From the NCBI GenBank assembly GCA_000442015.1, contig KE560949.1:1-64000 (forward strand): a stretch of 64,000 nt of DNA, read 5' to 3'. Source of the stretch: Rozella allomycis CSF55. Lineage: Eukaryota; Rozellomycota. Position numbers and translations under genes: made by a program. The notes beneath the pieces are model-generated. The model did no database searches. It was not told the origin of the DNA and was given only the letters and a program-made list of their open reading frames with translations. Shown one piece after another: positions 31,198 to 41,287 of the stretch (positions within the stretch are counted from its first letter, which is position 1; each line of letters begins with the position of its first letter).

Positions 31198-33305
31198 TTA
31201 TAATTTATTGTCCAAAGAAAAATAAGAACTTCTTTTAAACCCTGGTGTTGTAAGAGCGTCTTCTAATTCCATTGACATGTCTTCAGCATCATAATAAACA
31301 CAGCTGTCTACAGGTATATCATTTCTTAATGTAAAAGAAGCATTCTCTTCTAGCGCTTTGCACAAAAGATTATTGGTGATGGAGTCGCCCGGTTTCAAAC
31401 TTAATGCCTATTTGTATCGCATGAGACGATTTTACTTTATGATAATATTCTATAGCTTCTGAAAATTCATTTTTTTGATGATACAGATAACCGATGCACA
31501 GGTATGGATAGTAATCACTTGGTTTAACAAGCTGTGCATTCTCAAAGCAAGTCAAACTGTTTCTAAAATCGCTATAATAAAAAATAAAGTTTCTTACTGG
31601 AGATTTCTGTAAACTTGACCTAAATTTATGTTCAGCTTGAACAGCGAATCTCCTTCAGTAGAGAACGTTTTCGATAATTCTTTAGCTTTTTGGAAATAGG
31701 GGAGCGCTTTCTCATAACTTTTAATTATTTGTTTCAAATTTACTTTTGATTTTTATAATGCAAAATCCCAAGTTCATTTTGAACTTGAGGATCTTCTGGA
31801 CAAATTTTCTCGGCTTCAATCAAAAATTGTTCAGCAGCTTGAAGATTATTAGTTAAATGGTGCTCGATTCCAATAGCAAGGAGAGGCAAATGACATCCTA
31901 CAAAATGCCTTGATGCAGATGAATATGCAGAAATGGCTTGGTCATGTTCGCCCGCCATCGCAAAGGAATGTCCAAATGCTAACCACCCACTGGAAAATAG
32001 AGGTTCCAAAGAATATGATTTTGAGAGATATCTGCGAGCTTCATCAAGTTTGTTTATTAAAAGGTAATACAACCCAATAGTAAACCACGTTACGCCTTTT
32101 TGGGGATAAAGCTTTACCAACTCATGTCCCATTTGAAACAAAACATTTTTCTTTTTTAATTGATACAAAACTGAAACATGAAGTGTTAAAACGTCAATAA
32201 CGTGGGGATCCTTTTTAAGAATCTTGGACGTCGTAGTTAAACAATCTTCATACGCACCTGTAATAAAATATCTTTCGGCTTGTTGTAAAAGTACAAATGG
32301 TGTTTCTAAAGAGTTTAAATTCTCTTGACTTGACAAAATCCCTCGATTCGCATAGTCTAATGCCAAATACTTTTATTGCGGGTAAAATATTATTACTTTC
32401 TTTAATTTTATACTGTACATTTGGTATAGAAAAGTACTTGCTGTTGAAGGAAGCTGAGAAAATTGAATGCTTTGTAAAAGTTCAATCTCCTCCTCTTTGG
32501 TTAACATATGATTGCTCATCAATGCATTAAATGCTTGAAAGCAAGTGGGATCAGCCAATATAGCCTTTCTATAAAATTCACTGGATCGTTTAAAGTTTTC
32601 CAATTTGTAATGAATTGAGGCCATTAGACAATATACTTGCGGTAAAAGCTTACGATCACCCAATGAATGAACTTTAAAATCAAACATTTCTAATTACCTG
32701 GATCAAAATTTTCCAAGAGACAAAGGGCCTGCTCAAATTGCTCAAGCTTAATGTGGCATTTAGCGGCAATTATCATGGCTTTTGGATTTTTAATGCTTAA
32801 AAACTTTGAGGCATGAGCTAAACATCTATGGTATTGGTTATTTTTATACAGAAGATCACAAAATTCTAGCTCCTCGTTAATATCATCTACACAATCATTT
32901 AAACCTGCATTGTGTACCAGTAATTCCTATTAATGTCTCATGGTAAAATAAAGCTGTTTCAAAATCTCCTAAATTGTTGTAGTTGTTAATTTCTTGTTTC
33001 AAAAACGGAATCAGATGCTTAAACGCTGAAACATCTGATTTCAAATCAAAATTATCAGGAATTTCATAATCAACATTCGCATGACTTTTGGGGCTATGAG
33101 CAAATGGTGAAAATGAAAATATTAAACTCTTTCTGTTATTCGGAGTCGTAAACGCTCTCTTCATTCTCCAAGCCACTGAGTCAACATCAAGTGAAATTGT
33201 TAATGAAATAAATTGAAAACATTCATTTTTTAAATGATTATTATGGTCGCCGATTTCCACTTTATTATTTTTTGTAAAGTGCCTAACGTAAACAAACAAA
33301 TTCAT
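31198..33305 (-). CDS. CDC16: Anaphase-promoting complex subunit APC6/CDC16/Cut9
   Basis: TPR scaffold of the anaphase-promoting complex. Exons 33305-32918, 32886-32698, 32671-32397, 32369-31744, 31717-31598, 31571-31436, 31407-31198; introns 26-31 nt; up to 647 residues. TPR array with the family-specific [80 protein letters not shown]. The N-terminus is uncertain: starting at 33305 puts the ATG 7 bp from the divergent Rho start codon and adds about 47 residues unlike the family; an internal ATG at 33164 ([10 protein letters not shown]) is the alternative. Confidence 0.92.
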
Positions 33306-33312
33306 TGCAGCA

Positions 33313-33979
33313 ATGTCGTCGGTTATTCGCAAGAAAATAGTCATAGTAGGGGATGGTGCCTGTGGAAAGACATGTCTTTTAATTGTTTATTCTAAGAAAG
33401 AATTTCCAGAGGTAGATGTCTTTATGCATGAGATAACTTAGAAATACGTACCCACAGTTTTTGAAAATTATGTTGCAGACATTACTGTGGATGGAAAACA
33501 CATTGAATTGGCTCTATGGGATACGGCTGGACAGGAGGATTATGATCGATTAAGGCCATTGTCTTACCCAGACACTGACACAGTGCTTGTTTGTTTTTCT
33601 GTTGATAATCCAGTTTCATTGGAAAATGTGGAATCTAAGGTACCATCATCCTATATGATCAAGTTAGTGGTATCCGGAAGTAGTCCACTTTTGTGAAGGT
33701 GTCCCAATTATACTGTTGGCTTTGAAGTCTGATCTTCGAAATGATGAGAGGACTATAGAAGAATTAAAAAAGAATAATCTAAAGCCTGTATCTTTCGATG
33801 AAGTACGTCTAACATATCGACCTTATTAGGGATTGGCAATGGCCAACAAAATAAATGCATACAAGTACATTGAATGTTCAGCAAGAAAGAATGAAAAGGT
33901 CTACGATGTGTTTGAGCACGCAACGCGGGCTGCTTTAATGTCCAGAAAGAAAAACAAACTCAAATGTCTATTGATGTAA
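33313..33979 (+). CDS. Rho-family small GTPase (Rho1-like)
   Basis: Membrane-anchored GTPase switch for actin and cell-wall polarity. Exons 33313-33411, 33442-33639, 33668-33802, 33830-33979; introns 30, 28, 27 nt; 193 residues. P-loop GDGACGKTC, effector/switch [15 protein letters not shown], switch [23 protein letters not shown], Rho-insert region, ECSARK, and C-terminal KCLLM where CLLM is a prenylation box. The usual TKxD base-specificity motif reads LKSD. Best match is the Rho1/RhoA group by the VFENYVADI and [13 protein letters not shown] blocks. Shares a minimal divergent promoter with APC6. Confidence 0.95.
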
Positions 33980-34005
33980 AAATAATAAATCTAATTCTTC
34001 TTACT

Positions 34006-34830
34006 TTATTGGCTTTTAAAACAACACATTGATAAGTGACTGAAAGACCATACATCATTTTCTTTATGGATCACCCCGTGAGATTGCGATGACGCACCAT
34101 TGAAAATAAGCAAAGGAAGAAAATGGTCAAGTGTAGGATGTGCCTCAAAAAATGTTTCAATTCCCATGGCAGCATCCATAAATTTTTTGCCATTCAACCT
34201 TACACTTTTAGTCAATAATTCGAACAATTCATCCTTAAATTTCATTGCGTAAGGGGCCGGTGGAGAATCAACCTTTAGATGCCCCATATCCTTAAATGCT
34301 TTACTGAGATTATGAGTAACACTTCCGCTACAAACAAGTGCATAATTATCATTCAACAATGGTTCTAAACTTTGTCCTAGTTTTGTCAACAAGTCAAAAT
34401 CTTTTGTTTCAGGAATTTGAATCTGCAAAATTTGCATATTACCATCTGGAAACATATACTTGCATGGTATCCAAACACCATGATCTAAACCTCGCTCGCT
34501 TTTTTGAACTGACACACCCAAACCCATTTCAATAGTCTTTGCAAGCAAATCTACGGATTCAAGTGATGGTTTAGGGAATGAATACTTTATATCATATATG
34601 CCTTTAAAAAACTCTCCGAAATCATGTATTATCTTGTTTGCCACATTGATGTGGATTGTTTTGTTTGCCTGATAATTGAAATTGTACCAGTGAGCACTGA
34701 GGAAAATAACTCCTTTAACTTTATCGTTTTGCATCGATCTACCAAGATTAGACCAATATTTAATCGTTTCCTTGTCTTCGCCTTTTAGTAAGGAGCCTGG
34801 ACCACCATGACCTAAGAAATAACAATGCAT
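34006..34830 (-). CDS. LigB-type extradiol dioxygenase (DODA-like)
   Basis: Intronless, 274 residues. Class III extradiol ring-cleavage fold with metal-site residues visible in GHGGPG, FLSAHWYNF, RGLDHGVWIP and the AHPTLDHFLPLLI block. This layout matches 4,5-DOPA-dioxygenase-like proteins of bacteria, plants and fungi. Substrate cannot be told from sequence: these enzymes open catechol-type rings and many members are uncharacterised. It has no intron in a genome where most neighbours are heavily split, which could mean recent acquisition but proves nothing alone. The stop codon overlaps AATAAA (CAATAAAG). Confidence 0.9.
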   Translation of the reverse strand: MHCYFLGHGGPGSLLKGEDKETIKYWSNLGRSMQNDKVKGVIFLSAHWYNFNYQANKTIHINVANKIIHDFGEFFKGIYDIKYSFPKPSLESVDLLAKTIEMGLGVSVQKSERGLDHGVWIPCKYMFPDGNMQILQIQIPETKDFDLLTKLGQSLEPLLNDNYALVCSGSVTHNLSKAFKDMGHLKVDSPPAPYAMKFKDELFELLTKSVRLNGKKFMDAAMGIETFFEAHPTLDHFLPLLIFNGASSQSHGVIHKENDVWSFSHLSMCCFKSQ

Positions 34831-35131
34831 TATAGTTATGTAAAATTTGTAATTTGTGGATTAAATTGTTGAAAAATAAAGCATGAAGAATTGTGTCCAT
34901 GTCTTCAAATTTGTGAGAGAGTCAGTGGGAAAATTTAATTGTCAATTATTGTTTTCTAACACTTTATGAAATAAATCGCAATTAAACCTAAAAATTAATG
35001 AGCTTGACCTTCATTACACGTTACAACGAGAGACAAGTTAATCATTTTCTAGATCCATGGCATAATAATTATTATAGAGACTTTGGCAAATATTTTTTAC
35101 TTTCAACATCGCATTGGTGGCTCAGACAATC
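34831..35131. other. Divergent intergenic interval
   Basis: About 300 bp between the DODA-like gene and NPC1, which point away from each other. It presumably carries both promoters. I see no further gene, repeat or RNA. Confidence 0.5.
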
Positions 35132-38100
35132 ATGAACACGTTAATTTATCATTTTGTGCTATTAGCACATTTGCTATCAATCATTGCCTCGAAATGTGTC
35201 ATGAAAGGATTTTGCAATCCAAAGAAAAAGCTATATTGTGCAGTGGACACTGAACCGGTGCCTGTAAACTAATTGTATTTGAATCATGTAGATTACCGAT
35301 CAATTATTTAAAAGAGACCTAATTAAACTGTGCGGTAAAAAATACGATCGGTTCGCTTGTTGTGACAAGGAGCAGTTAAAGTACTTTTCATCCCAAATGG
35401 AACGTGCCAGACTAATTGTTGGAGATTGCCCAGCTTGTTTTGAAAACTTTAAAAATGTGTGGTGTTCGGCAACATGTTCTGCATCTCAATCTGATTTCAT
35501 GAAGGTTAATGAGATTGACAAGCGGGATAATTCTGTGTTGAAGTTGACGTATGCTGTTACCGAAGCCTACGCGGATGGACTATTCGACTCGTGCAAGCAA
35601 ATAACATTGGGAATGAGTAATAAAAAGGCGTATGAATTTATTACTGGGAATACTCCAGTGAGGAATGGTAAAGATTTCTTGGACATTTTGGGCCGGTCTG
35701 TTGATGAGAAGGGAAACTCGCCTTATCATATTAGTTTTGTTGTACAAGATGATGATGTAAATGTGAATGATACGATTTTAAAACCATTGAATAATAAAAT
35801 GCATACATGTTTTGATGAGGAATACAAATGTAACTGTGTGGATTGTTTGGGGTCATGTGGACCGCCTGATCCATGGCCTATCAATAAATCGCCATGCTTG
35901 ATTGCAGAAATGAGATGTTCAACATTGTTTTTGATTATTTCACAATCAATTTTTCTGATTATCATCTTTATCGCCTTTCTGATTTCCAAAAGGATTGAAA
36001 AATGGAAAGAAAATGTTGAGGTTGAAAGCATTGAAAGTGAGCCATTCATCTTTGGAACACAAAAGCTGAAGAGTGGAAAATTGAATGATTTAAGCCATCG
36101 ACTATTTTACAGGCTTGGATTGACGATGGCCAGGCATCCATATAAAGTATTATCAATTACTTTATTTATTGTGTGTTTGAGTGCTCTTTCTTTTCTGTGG
36201 AATGAATTTCAGGTAGAAACGGACCCAGTTAAGCTGTGGGTGAGTCCGAATTCTGAGAGTCTTCGACAAAAGGAATATTTTGATAATACATTTGGTCCAT
36301 TCTATAGAATTGAGCAGTTGATTTTTACAACGAGTGGTGGAGATAGTATTGTTCAAAGAAATGTGATTGATGAGGTATTCAAGATTGAAATGGATATTAT
36401 GAAACTAAAAGCAGAACACCAAAATAGTACAGTGAAGATTAATGATTTGTGTTTTGAAGCTATCCCTGGGCGCTGTATGGTTCAAACAGTTACGGATGTA
36501 TGGAAAGATTATGACACATTTAAAAAGTCGAGTGATTGGAAAAGTGATTTTAATAAATGTACAGAAACGCCTGTGAATTGCTTGTATGGAGATAGAGCGC
36601 CATTAATGCCCGAGGTTGTTCTTGGCGGGAAAATTGGCAATCAATTTGACCAAGCCTCTGCTTTTATAACGACAATTCTGTTGAATAACTATGTAAATAA
36701 AACACGTTTAGCTCCAGCTGAAATTTGGGAATCTAATCTAAGAAAATATTTGGTTGAAAAGAAGGTTGAATTGGCAGAGAAAGGGATTAACTTGTCGTTT
36801 TCTACAGAGAGTAGTCTTGAGATTGAATTGAATAAGAATAACTCTGCCAATCTAGTTGCGATAATATTGAGTTATTTAATAATGTTTGTGTATGTTCAGA
36901 TAGCATTGGGTAGATTTTCTACGTGGAAAAGAGTGTTTATTGATTCAAGGGGATTATTAGCATTTGGTGGGATAATGATAGTTGGGTTTTCCATTTTGAT
37001 ATCATTTTCATTCTTTAATGCGATTAGATTAAAGACGACGATGATTATAGCTGAAGTGATACCATTTCTAGTGTTGGCTATTGGTGTTGATAATATTTTT
37101 ATTCTTGTTCACATGTTTGATAGAACGAGTCATAATCTTTCCATTGAAGAGCGAATAGCAAGAGCATTGGGTAGAAGTGGTCCAAGTATTCTTCTAACTG
37201 CGTTGACTGAGACAGCCGCTTTTTCCATTGGTGGGTTTATTTCAATGCCATCTGTGAGTTCATTTTCACTTTATGCAGCTGTTGCCATTTTTGTTGATTT
37301 TATTCTTCAAATTACTTGCTTTGTGAGTTTATTAACGATTGATTCTAAAAGACATTTAGATAATAGAATTGATTGCTTTCCTTGTGTTTCTCTTCCAAAA
37401 TCTTCATATAACTTTAAATCATCAATTTTACATCGATATATGAAAAATATTCATTCTAGATTCCTTTCAAAGACCAGAGTCAGATATTCCATTCTAGTTT
37501 TGTTCACTACAACGTTTTTTGCGTCACTTTATGGATTGTTTAATATTCAAATAGGATTGGATCAAAAGGTAGCGTTACCGAGTGATTCTTATCTTGTTGA
37601 GTATTTTAGAAACGTTGAAAATCATTTGATGATTGGACCACCCTTGTATTTTGTTGTGCGGGGGTTAAACATTACAGATCAACAAGGACAATATATAATA
37701 AGCAGCAAATTCTGGAAAGATGCAAACATTTATTCATTGGTAATAAATTTAACTATTTTATTTGAATAGAATGCAATAATTGAAACAAATAGACAAGTTT
37801 CTGATACAATGATAGCCACTCCAGTTTCTAATTGGCTTGACGATTATTTTGTTTGGCTTTCAAATCCTGATGGTTGTTGTGTTGATGAAGAAACAGACTT
37901 TTGTATGGAACCAGAATTTAGATTTATGAATGAATCTTTAAAAGGAGAAAAATTTCTTTCTTATCTTTCTCAGTTTCTTAATCAAGTCCCAGATGAAAGT
38001 TGTCCTTCAGCTGGTAGAGCTGCTTATTCATCTTCAATCGTTCCTGACTACAACAAGACAACAATTGTAGCATCAAACTTTAGAACTTATTTCAATGTTT

Positions 38101-38859
38101 TAAAAACCCAAAATGATTTTATTCAAGCAATGAAATCTGCAAATGCAATGACAGAAATAATAAAGCGACACAACAAAGTCAATGATGAACCAATTGATAT
38201 TTATCCTTATTCAATCTTTTTTATCTTTTTTGAACAATATTTAACTGTTGTTCAAACAGCTTTAACTGTTCTTTCAATCGTCACAGCAATCATCTTTGTC
38301 TTTTCATTTCTTTTATTACAAAGTTTGTCTCTTGCTATTCTCATCACTCTAATGATCATTTCAATTCTGGTTCATCTTGGTGCCATAATGTCTGTATGGG
38401 ATATTACACTCAACGCTGTTTCAATAGTCAATATGGTCATAGCTGCTGGCATCTCCGTTGAATTCTGCTCTCACATTACTAGAGCTTATCTCGTCACAAT
38501 TGGAAGCAAAATAGAAAGAATGCAACAAGCTCTAAGCGACTTTGGTAGCTCTGTAATCCATTCAACTCTCGTTCATCTAGGTTCTCAGTGGAATTACACT
38601 AACTAAACTCTTTGGTGTCATTGTTCTATTGCTAGCTCCATCAAAAATATTCCAAATATTCTACTTTAGAATGTACATTTCTATCGTCCTCTTAGGATTC
38701 CTCCATGGGTTAGTCTACTTGCCCGTCCTATTGTCCTTCTTTGGCCCAAATTATGTCCTGGTCACTAAACACGTCCCCTTTTCTGAAGTAGATGACGTAC
38801 CAGAAGACGAAGACGCTATCAACACCAGTGATCCAATAATAGGCTCTGATGAACAATAA
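35132..38859 (+). CDS. NPC1: Niemann-Pick C1 protein (sterol transporter)
   Basis: Polytopic late-endosome/vacuole sterol transporter. Exons 35132-35263, 35292-37739, 37770-38552, 38581-38859; introns 28, 30, 28 nt; 1,213 residues. Signal peptide, Cys-rich N-terminal sterol-binding domain ([28 protein letters not shown]), first membrane segment near residue 260, second lumenal loop, sterol-sensing domain ([33 protein letters not shown]), third lumenal loop with paired Cys ([11 protein letters not shown]), then the RND-like C-terminal bundle ([51 protein letters not shown]). The last 28-nt intron restores [12 protein letters not shown]. The stop overlaps AATAAA. Confidence 0.96.
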
Positions 38860-38923
38860 ATAAATTAGATTTCTCTCAATTTCACCTCTTATCTCAACTT
38901 GGCGCTAAGCCATCCACACAAAA

Positions 38924-39197
38924 ATGGGCAATGGTCAGAAAGCTCAAATGAAGCGCGAAAAAAACTCAAAACTCAACAACGGTGCCGGAAAAAGTCAATT
39001 AAAATCTGTAAAATTTAAAAACCATAAAGATTAGAACCAAAATGCAAAGTCAATCATTTGCAAAATTTGCAGGTCAACATTCCTTTGCACCGCAAATATC
39101 ACGCAGTAATATTAATTTATATAATTGGAAAAGACTATCAGATCACGCCACGAATAAACACAACAAACAAGTCAGCGAGTGCTTTGACGGATACTAA
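38924..39197 (+). CDS. Small zinc-finger protein, ZNF706/At2g23090-like
   Basis: Three exons 38924-39007, 39035-39105, 39134-39197; introns 27 and 28 nt; 72 residues. Basic N-terminus MGNGQKAQMKREKN, then SIICKICRSTFLC and LSDHATNKHNK, giving one C2H2-type zinc site, then an acidic/aromatic end. This is the layout of the conserved eukaryotic ZNF706 / SERF-related small proteins (their start is MG-GNGQKAKMKRERN). Function in the family is poorly defined (nuclear/translation-associated). Convergent with ERV1/ALR, 28 bp apart. Confidence 0.88.
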
Positions 39198-39225
39198 TGC
39201 GAAATAAATGTAAATAAATTGCTCT

Positions 39226-39732
39226 TTACTTGCCACATGAGCCGTCCTTTGGTCTATTCTTCCACCTCTCAAACACCTTGGAGCAATCAAATATCGGTTT
39301 CCCCAGTCTGTCATTAACTTCATTGTGCATCTCGCACATCCACATTGATAAATCAGTTCGCGATTTAGTTCTAGGCGGGTCCTGCTTCAAGTACTGCTGC
39401 ATATGGTCTGCACAATATCCACACGGATAAAACTTTGAAAACTTTTCCAACAAGATCTGCATATCCTTTTCCTGCTGCGATGTGGGCTTCTCGGGATAGT
39501 ATGCAGCCATAGTATGCAGGTATGTCCACGTATGTGCGCCCAGTTCTTTAGAGTCTGGAGGGCACGGCATCTTTTGGGTCTTTTTCGTGGTTGCTGCTTT
39601 CATTATGCCTGCGGCCGAGGCTGCAAACGCTTCTGGAGTGGCAGTCGATTTAAATGCATCTTTTTGCGCTTTGGTGGCCCATTCGTTTATATTGTCGCAC
39701 ACTCCACAATCCTCTGAGCTGTTTTTGGACAT
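39226..39732 (-). CDS. ERV1: FAD-linked sulfhydryl oxidase ERV1/ALR
   Basis: Flavoprotein that makes disulfides; in mitochondria it reoxidises Mia40. Intronless, 168 residues. Helical ERV/ALR core with MPCPPDSKELGAHTWTYLHT, YYPEKPTSQQEKDM, redox pair YPCGYCADHM, and the FAD-binding MWMCEMHNEVNDRLGKPIFDC (C-x16-C pair). An N-terminal pair CGVCDN could be the shuttle disulfide. The insert of about 35 Ala/Thr/Lys-rich residues between shuttle and core is as expected. Start codon is 27 bp from that of the divergent PMP3 gene. Confidence 0.95.
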   Translation of the reverse strand: MSKNSSEDCGVCDNINEWATKAQKDAFKSTATPEAFAASAAGIMKAATTKKTQKMPCPPDSKELGAHTWTYLHTMAAYYPEKPTSQQEKDMQILLEKFSKFYPCGYCADHMQQYLKQDPPRTKSRTDLSMWMCEMHNEVNDRLGKPIFDCSKVFERWKNRPKDGSCGK

Positions 39733-39759
39733 TTGCGAAAATCTGGAATTCTAAATTGA

Positions 39760-39933
39760 ATGGCATTGACGTGTTCTGATATCTGTAAATTTCTTGTAGC
39801 TGTATTTGTTCCTCCTCTTGGTGTCTACTTTGAAGTTGGGTGTGGTAAAGACTTGATCATTAATGTGCTTTTGACAATTTTCGGTTACCTTCCCGGGATT
39901 CTTCATGCTATCTATATAATCTTAAAGTACTAG
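39760..39933 (+). CDS. PMP3: PMP3-family plasma-membrane proteolipid
   Basis: 57-residue hydrophobic protein. ATG at 39760, stop TAG at 39931. It begins MALTCSDICKFLVAVFVPPL and continues GVYFEVGCGKDLIINVLLTI, with two membrane helices and the family motif PPLGV(Y/F)xxxGC. PMP3/Rci2 proteins affect membrane potential and salt tolerance. No intron. Divergent from ERV1. Confidence 0.93.
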   Translation: MALTCSDICKFLVAVFVPPLGVYFEVGCGKDLIINVLLTIFGYLPGILHAIYIILKY

Positions 39934-39996
39934 CCGAAACTACAATGTTTGAAGTTAATTTAAATAAATTCTTTTAATCAAAAGCTATAATTTATT

Positions 39997-41148
39997 TTAT
40001 AGGATAATGCAACAACCAGATTTTTCATCTACTTGCGGCTTCTCTTCCCTTACAACTTCTTGATTATCTGAAGCTACAGGACTACTTTCTATTATTGGTT
40101 CAGGAATTTCAATTGGGCTTTGTTGAACTTGTTTTGTTTCCACAATTATAGTCTCGGGCAATTCTGGGACAACTTGATCTTCATTTTTCTTTTCTTGGGT
40201 GTCGATTATTTGAGGAGGCTCGACGACTACTTGGCATTCTTGTTCCGTTACATCATTTTCGCAGAGTGTTGATTCAACAACTGCCGATTCAGGTTCCTGG
40301 GAAGCATGATTTTGTTCGACTTCACTGATTTCCTCTACTTGTGGTTCATATACTGGCACAGCTTCTACTATTGGCTCTACTTTTTCCATCTCAACAACTT
40401 GTTTAATAGTTTCTTCTTCAACATTTTCTTTAGGAATGGAAACTTCTTCGATTGGCTTTTCACTTTGGTCTAGATTTTCTTCTTCAACATGTTCATCAGC
40501 AGGGGCTTCAGCCTTTTCATTATTTTCAACTTCTTTCTCTTCGGTTTCAATCTTTTCTTCTTTCTCTTCAATTTCAACCTTTTCCTCTTTCTCTTCAATT
40601 TCAATCTTTTCTTCTTTTTCCTCCTTTTCACTTTCCTCAGACTCTTCCTTTACCTCCCCACTCAACACCATCTCCACGACATTTTCATCTCCATCCAACG
40701 GAATCTCCTGTCTCACAACCTCTCCCCCATTCTCCTCGCCCTTGACACTGTCATCGTCCGTCTGATCATTTGCCGTCACAAACGACTGTTCCACAAACGT
40801 AATCTCATGTTTCGCATTTTCATCCTCCTCCATCATAATTTCCTGGCAGCCTCTACTTTCAGCACCAACGCAACCCTGGTCGATGGGAGTGTTTGTGTGA
40901 TGATTGCTATTTATGTCGTGATTTGAATCACCGACTGATTGCACTTTGGGATCTTGCATAGTAGGAATAGAATCGGGATTTTTGTCCAGGTCGAGTGTGT
41001 CGTGCGACGTGATGGCTGTTTGAGGAGTCGTTACTAGTTAATAAAGAGATTGTTTTTTACGACCATTGGCTTTTTTAGATCTCAGGGTGGCACGCTTTTT
41101 GAGTGTTGCTTGGCGCTTTTTCTTGTTGGATTTTTTTAGTTTGGTCAT
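39997..41148 (-). CDS. Glu-rich protein with basic N-terminus and CAAX prenylation box
   Basis: Exons 41148-41061 and 41033-39997 joined over a 27-nt intron; 374 residues. Not recognised. Three zones are visible: a strongly basic first 30 residues (MTKLKKSNKKKRQATLKKRA, a nuclear/nucleolar-type patch), a long disordered acidic body with Glu-Lys repeats of the type KEEKIEIEEKEEKVEIEEKE (about residues 160-200), and a C-terminal GCCIIL, where CIIL fits geranylgeranylation, with an adjacent Cys that could be palmitoylated. Without the intron the gene would appear to start at residue 55. Head-to-head with CCDC40, 139 bp apart. I do not assign a function. Confidence 0.8.
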
Positions 41149-41287
41149 AGGTGGCTGATAACGAATTGTATGGGATGTAAAATTAATGTGAATGAAATGA
41201 GAAAATATGTCGTTATTGAAGGTTTTTATTTGTTTCTGTTGGATGATTTATTTCCTTGGATAACTGTTGTTTATATCTAGAGTTGTT

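Noticed and set aside
40436-40926. Phe/Ser-rich plus-strand frames that look like membrane proteins
   Set aside because: They are the complement of the Glu-rich gene; GAA/GAG repeats read as TTC/CTC on the other strand.
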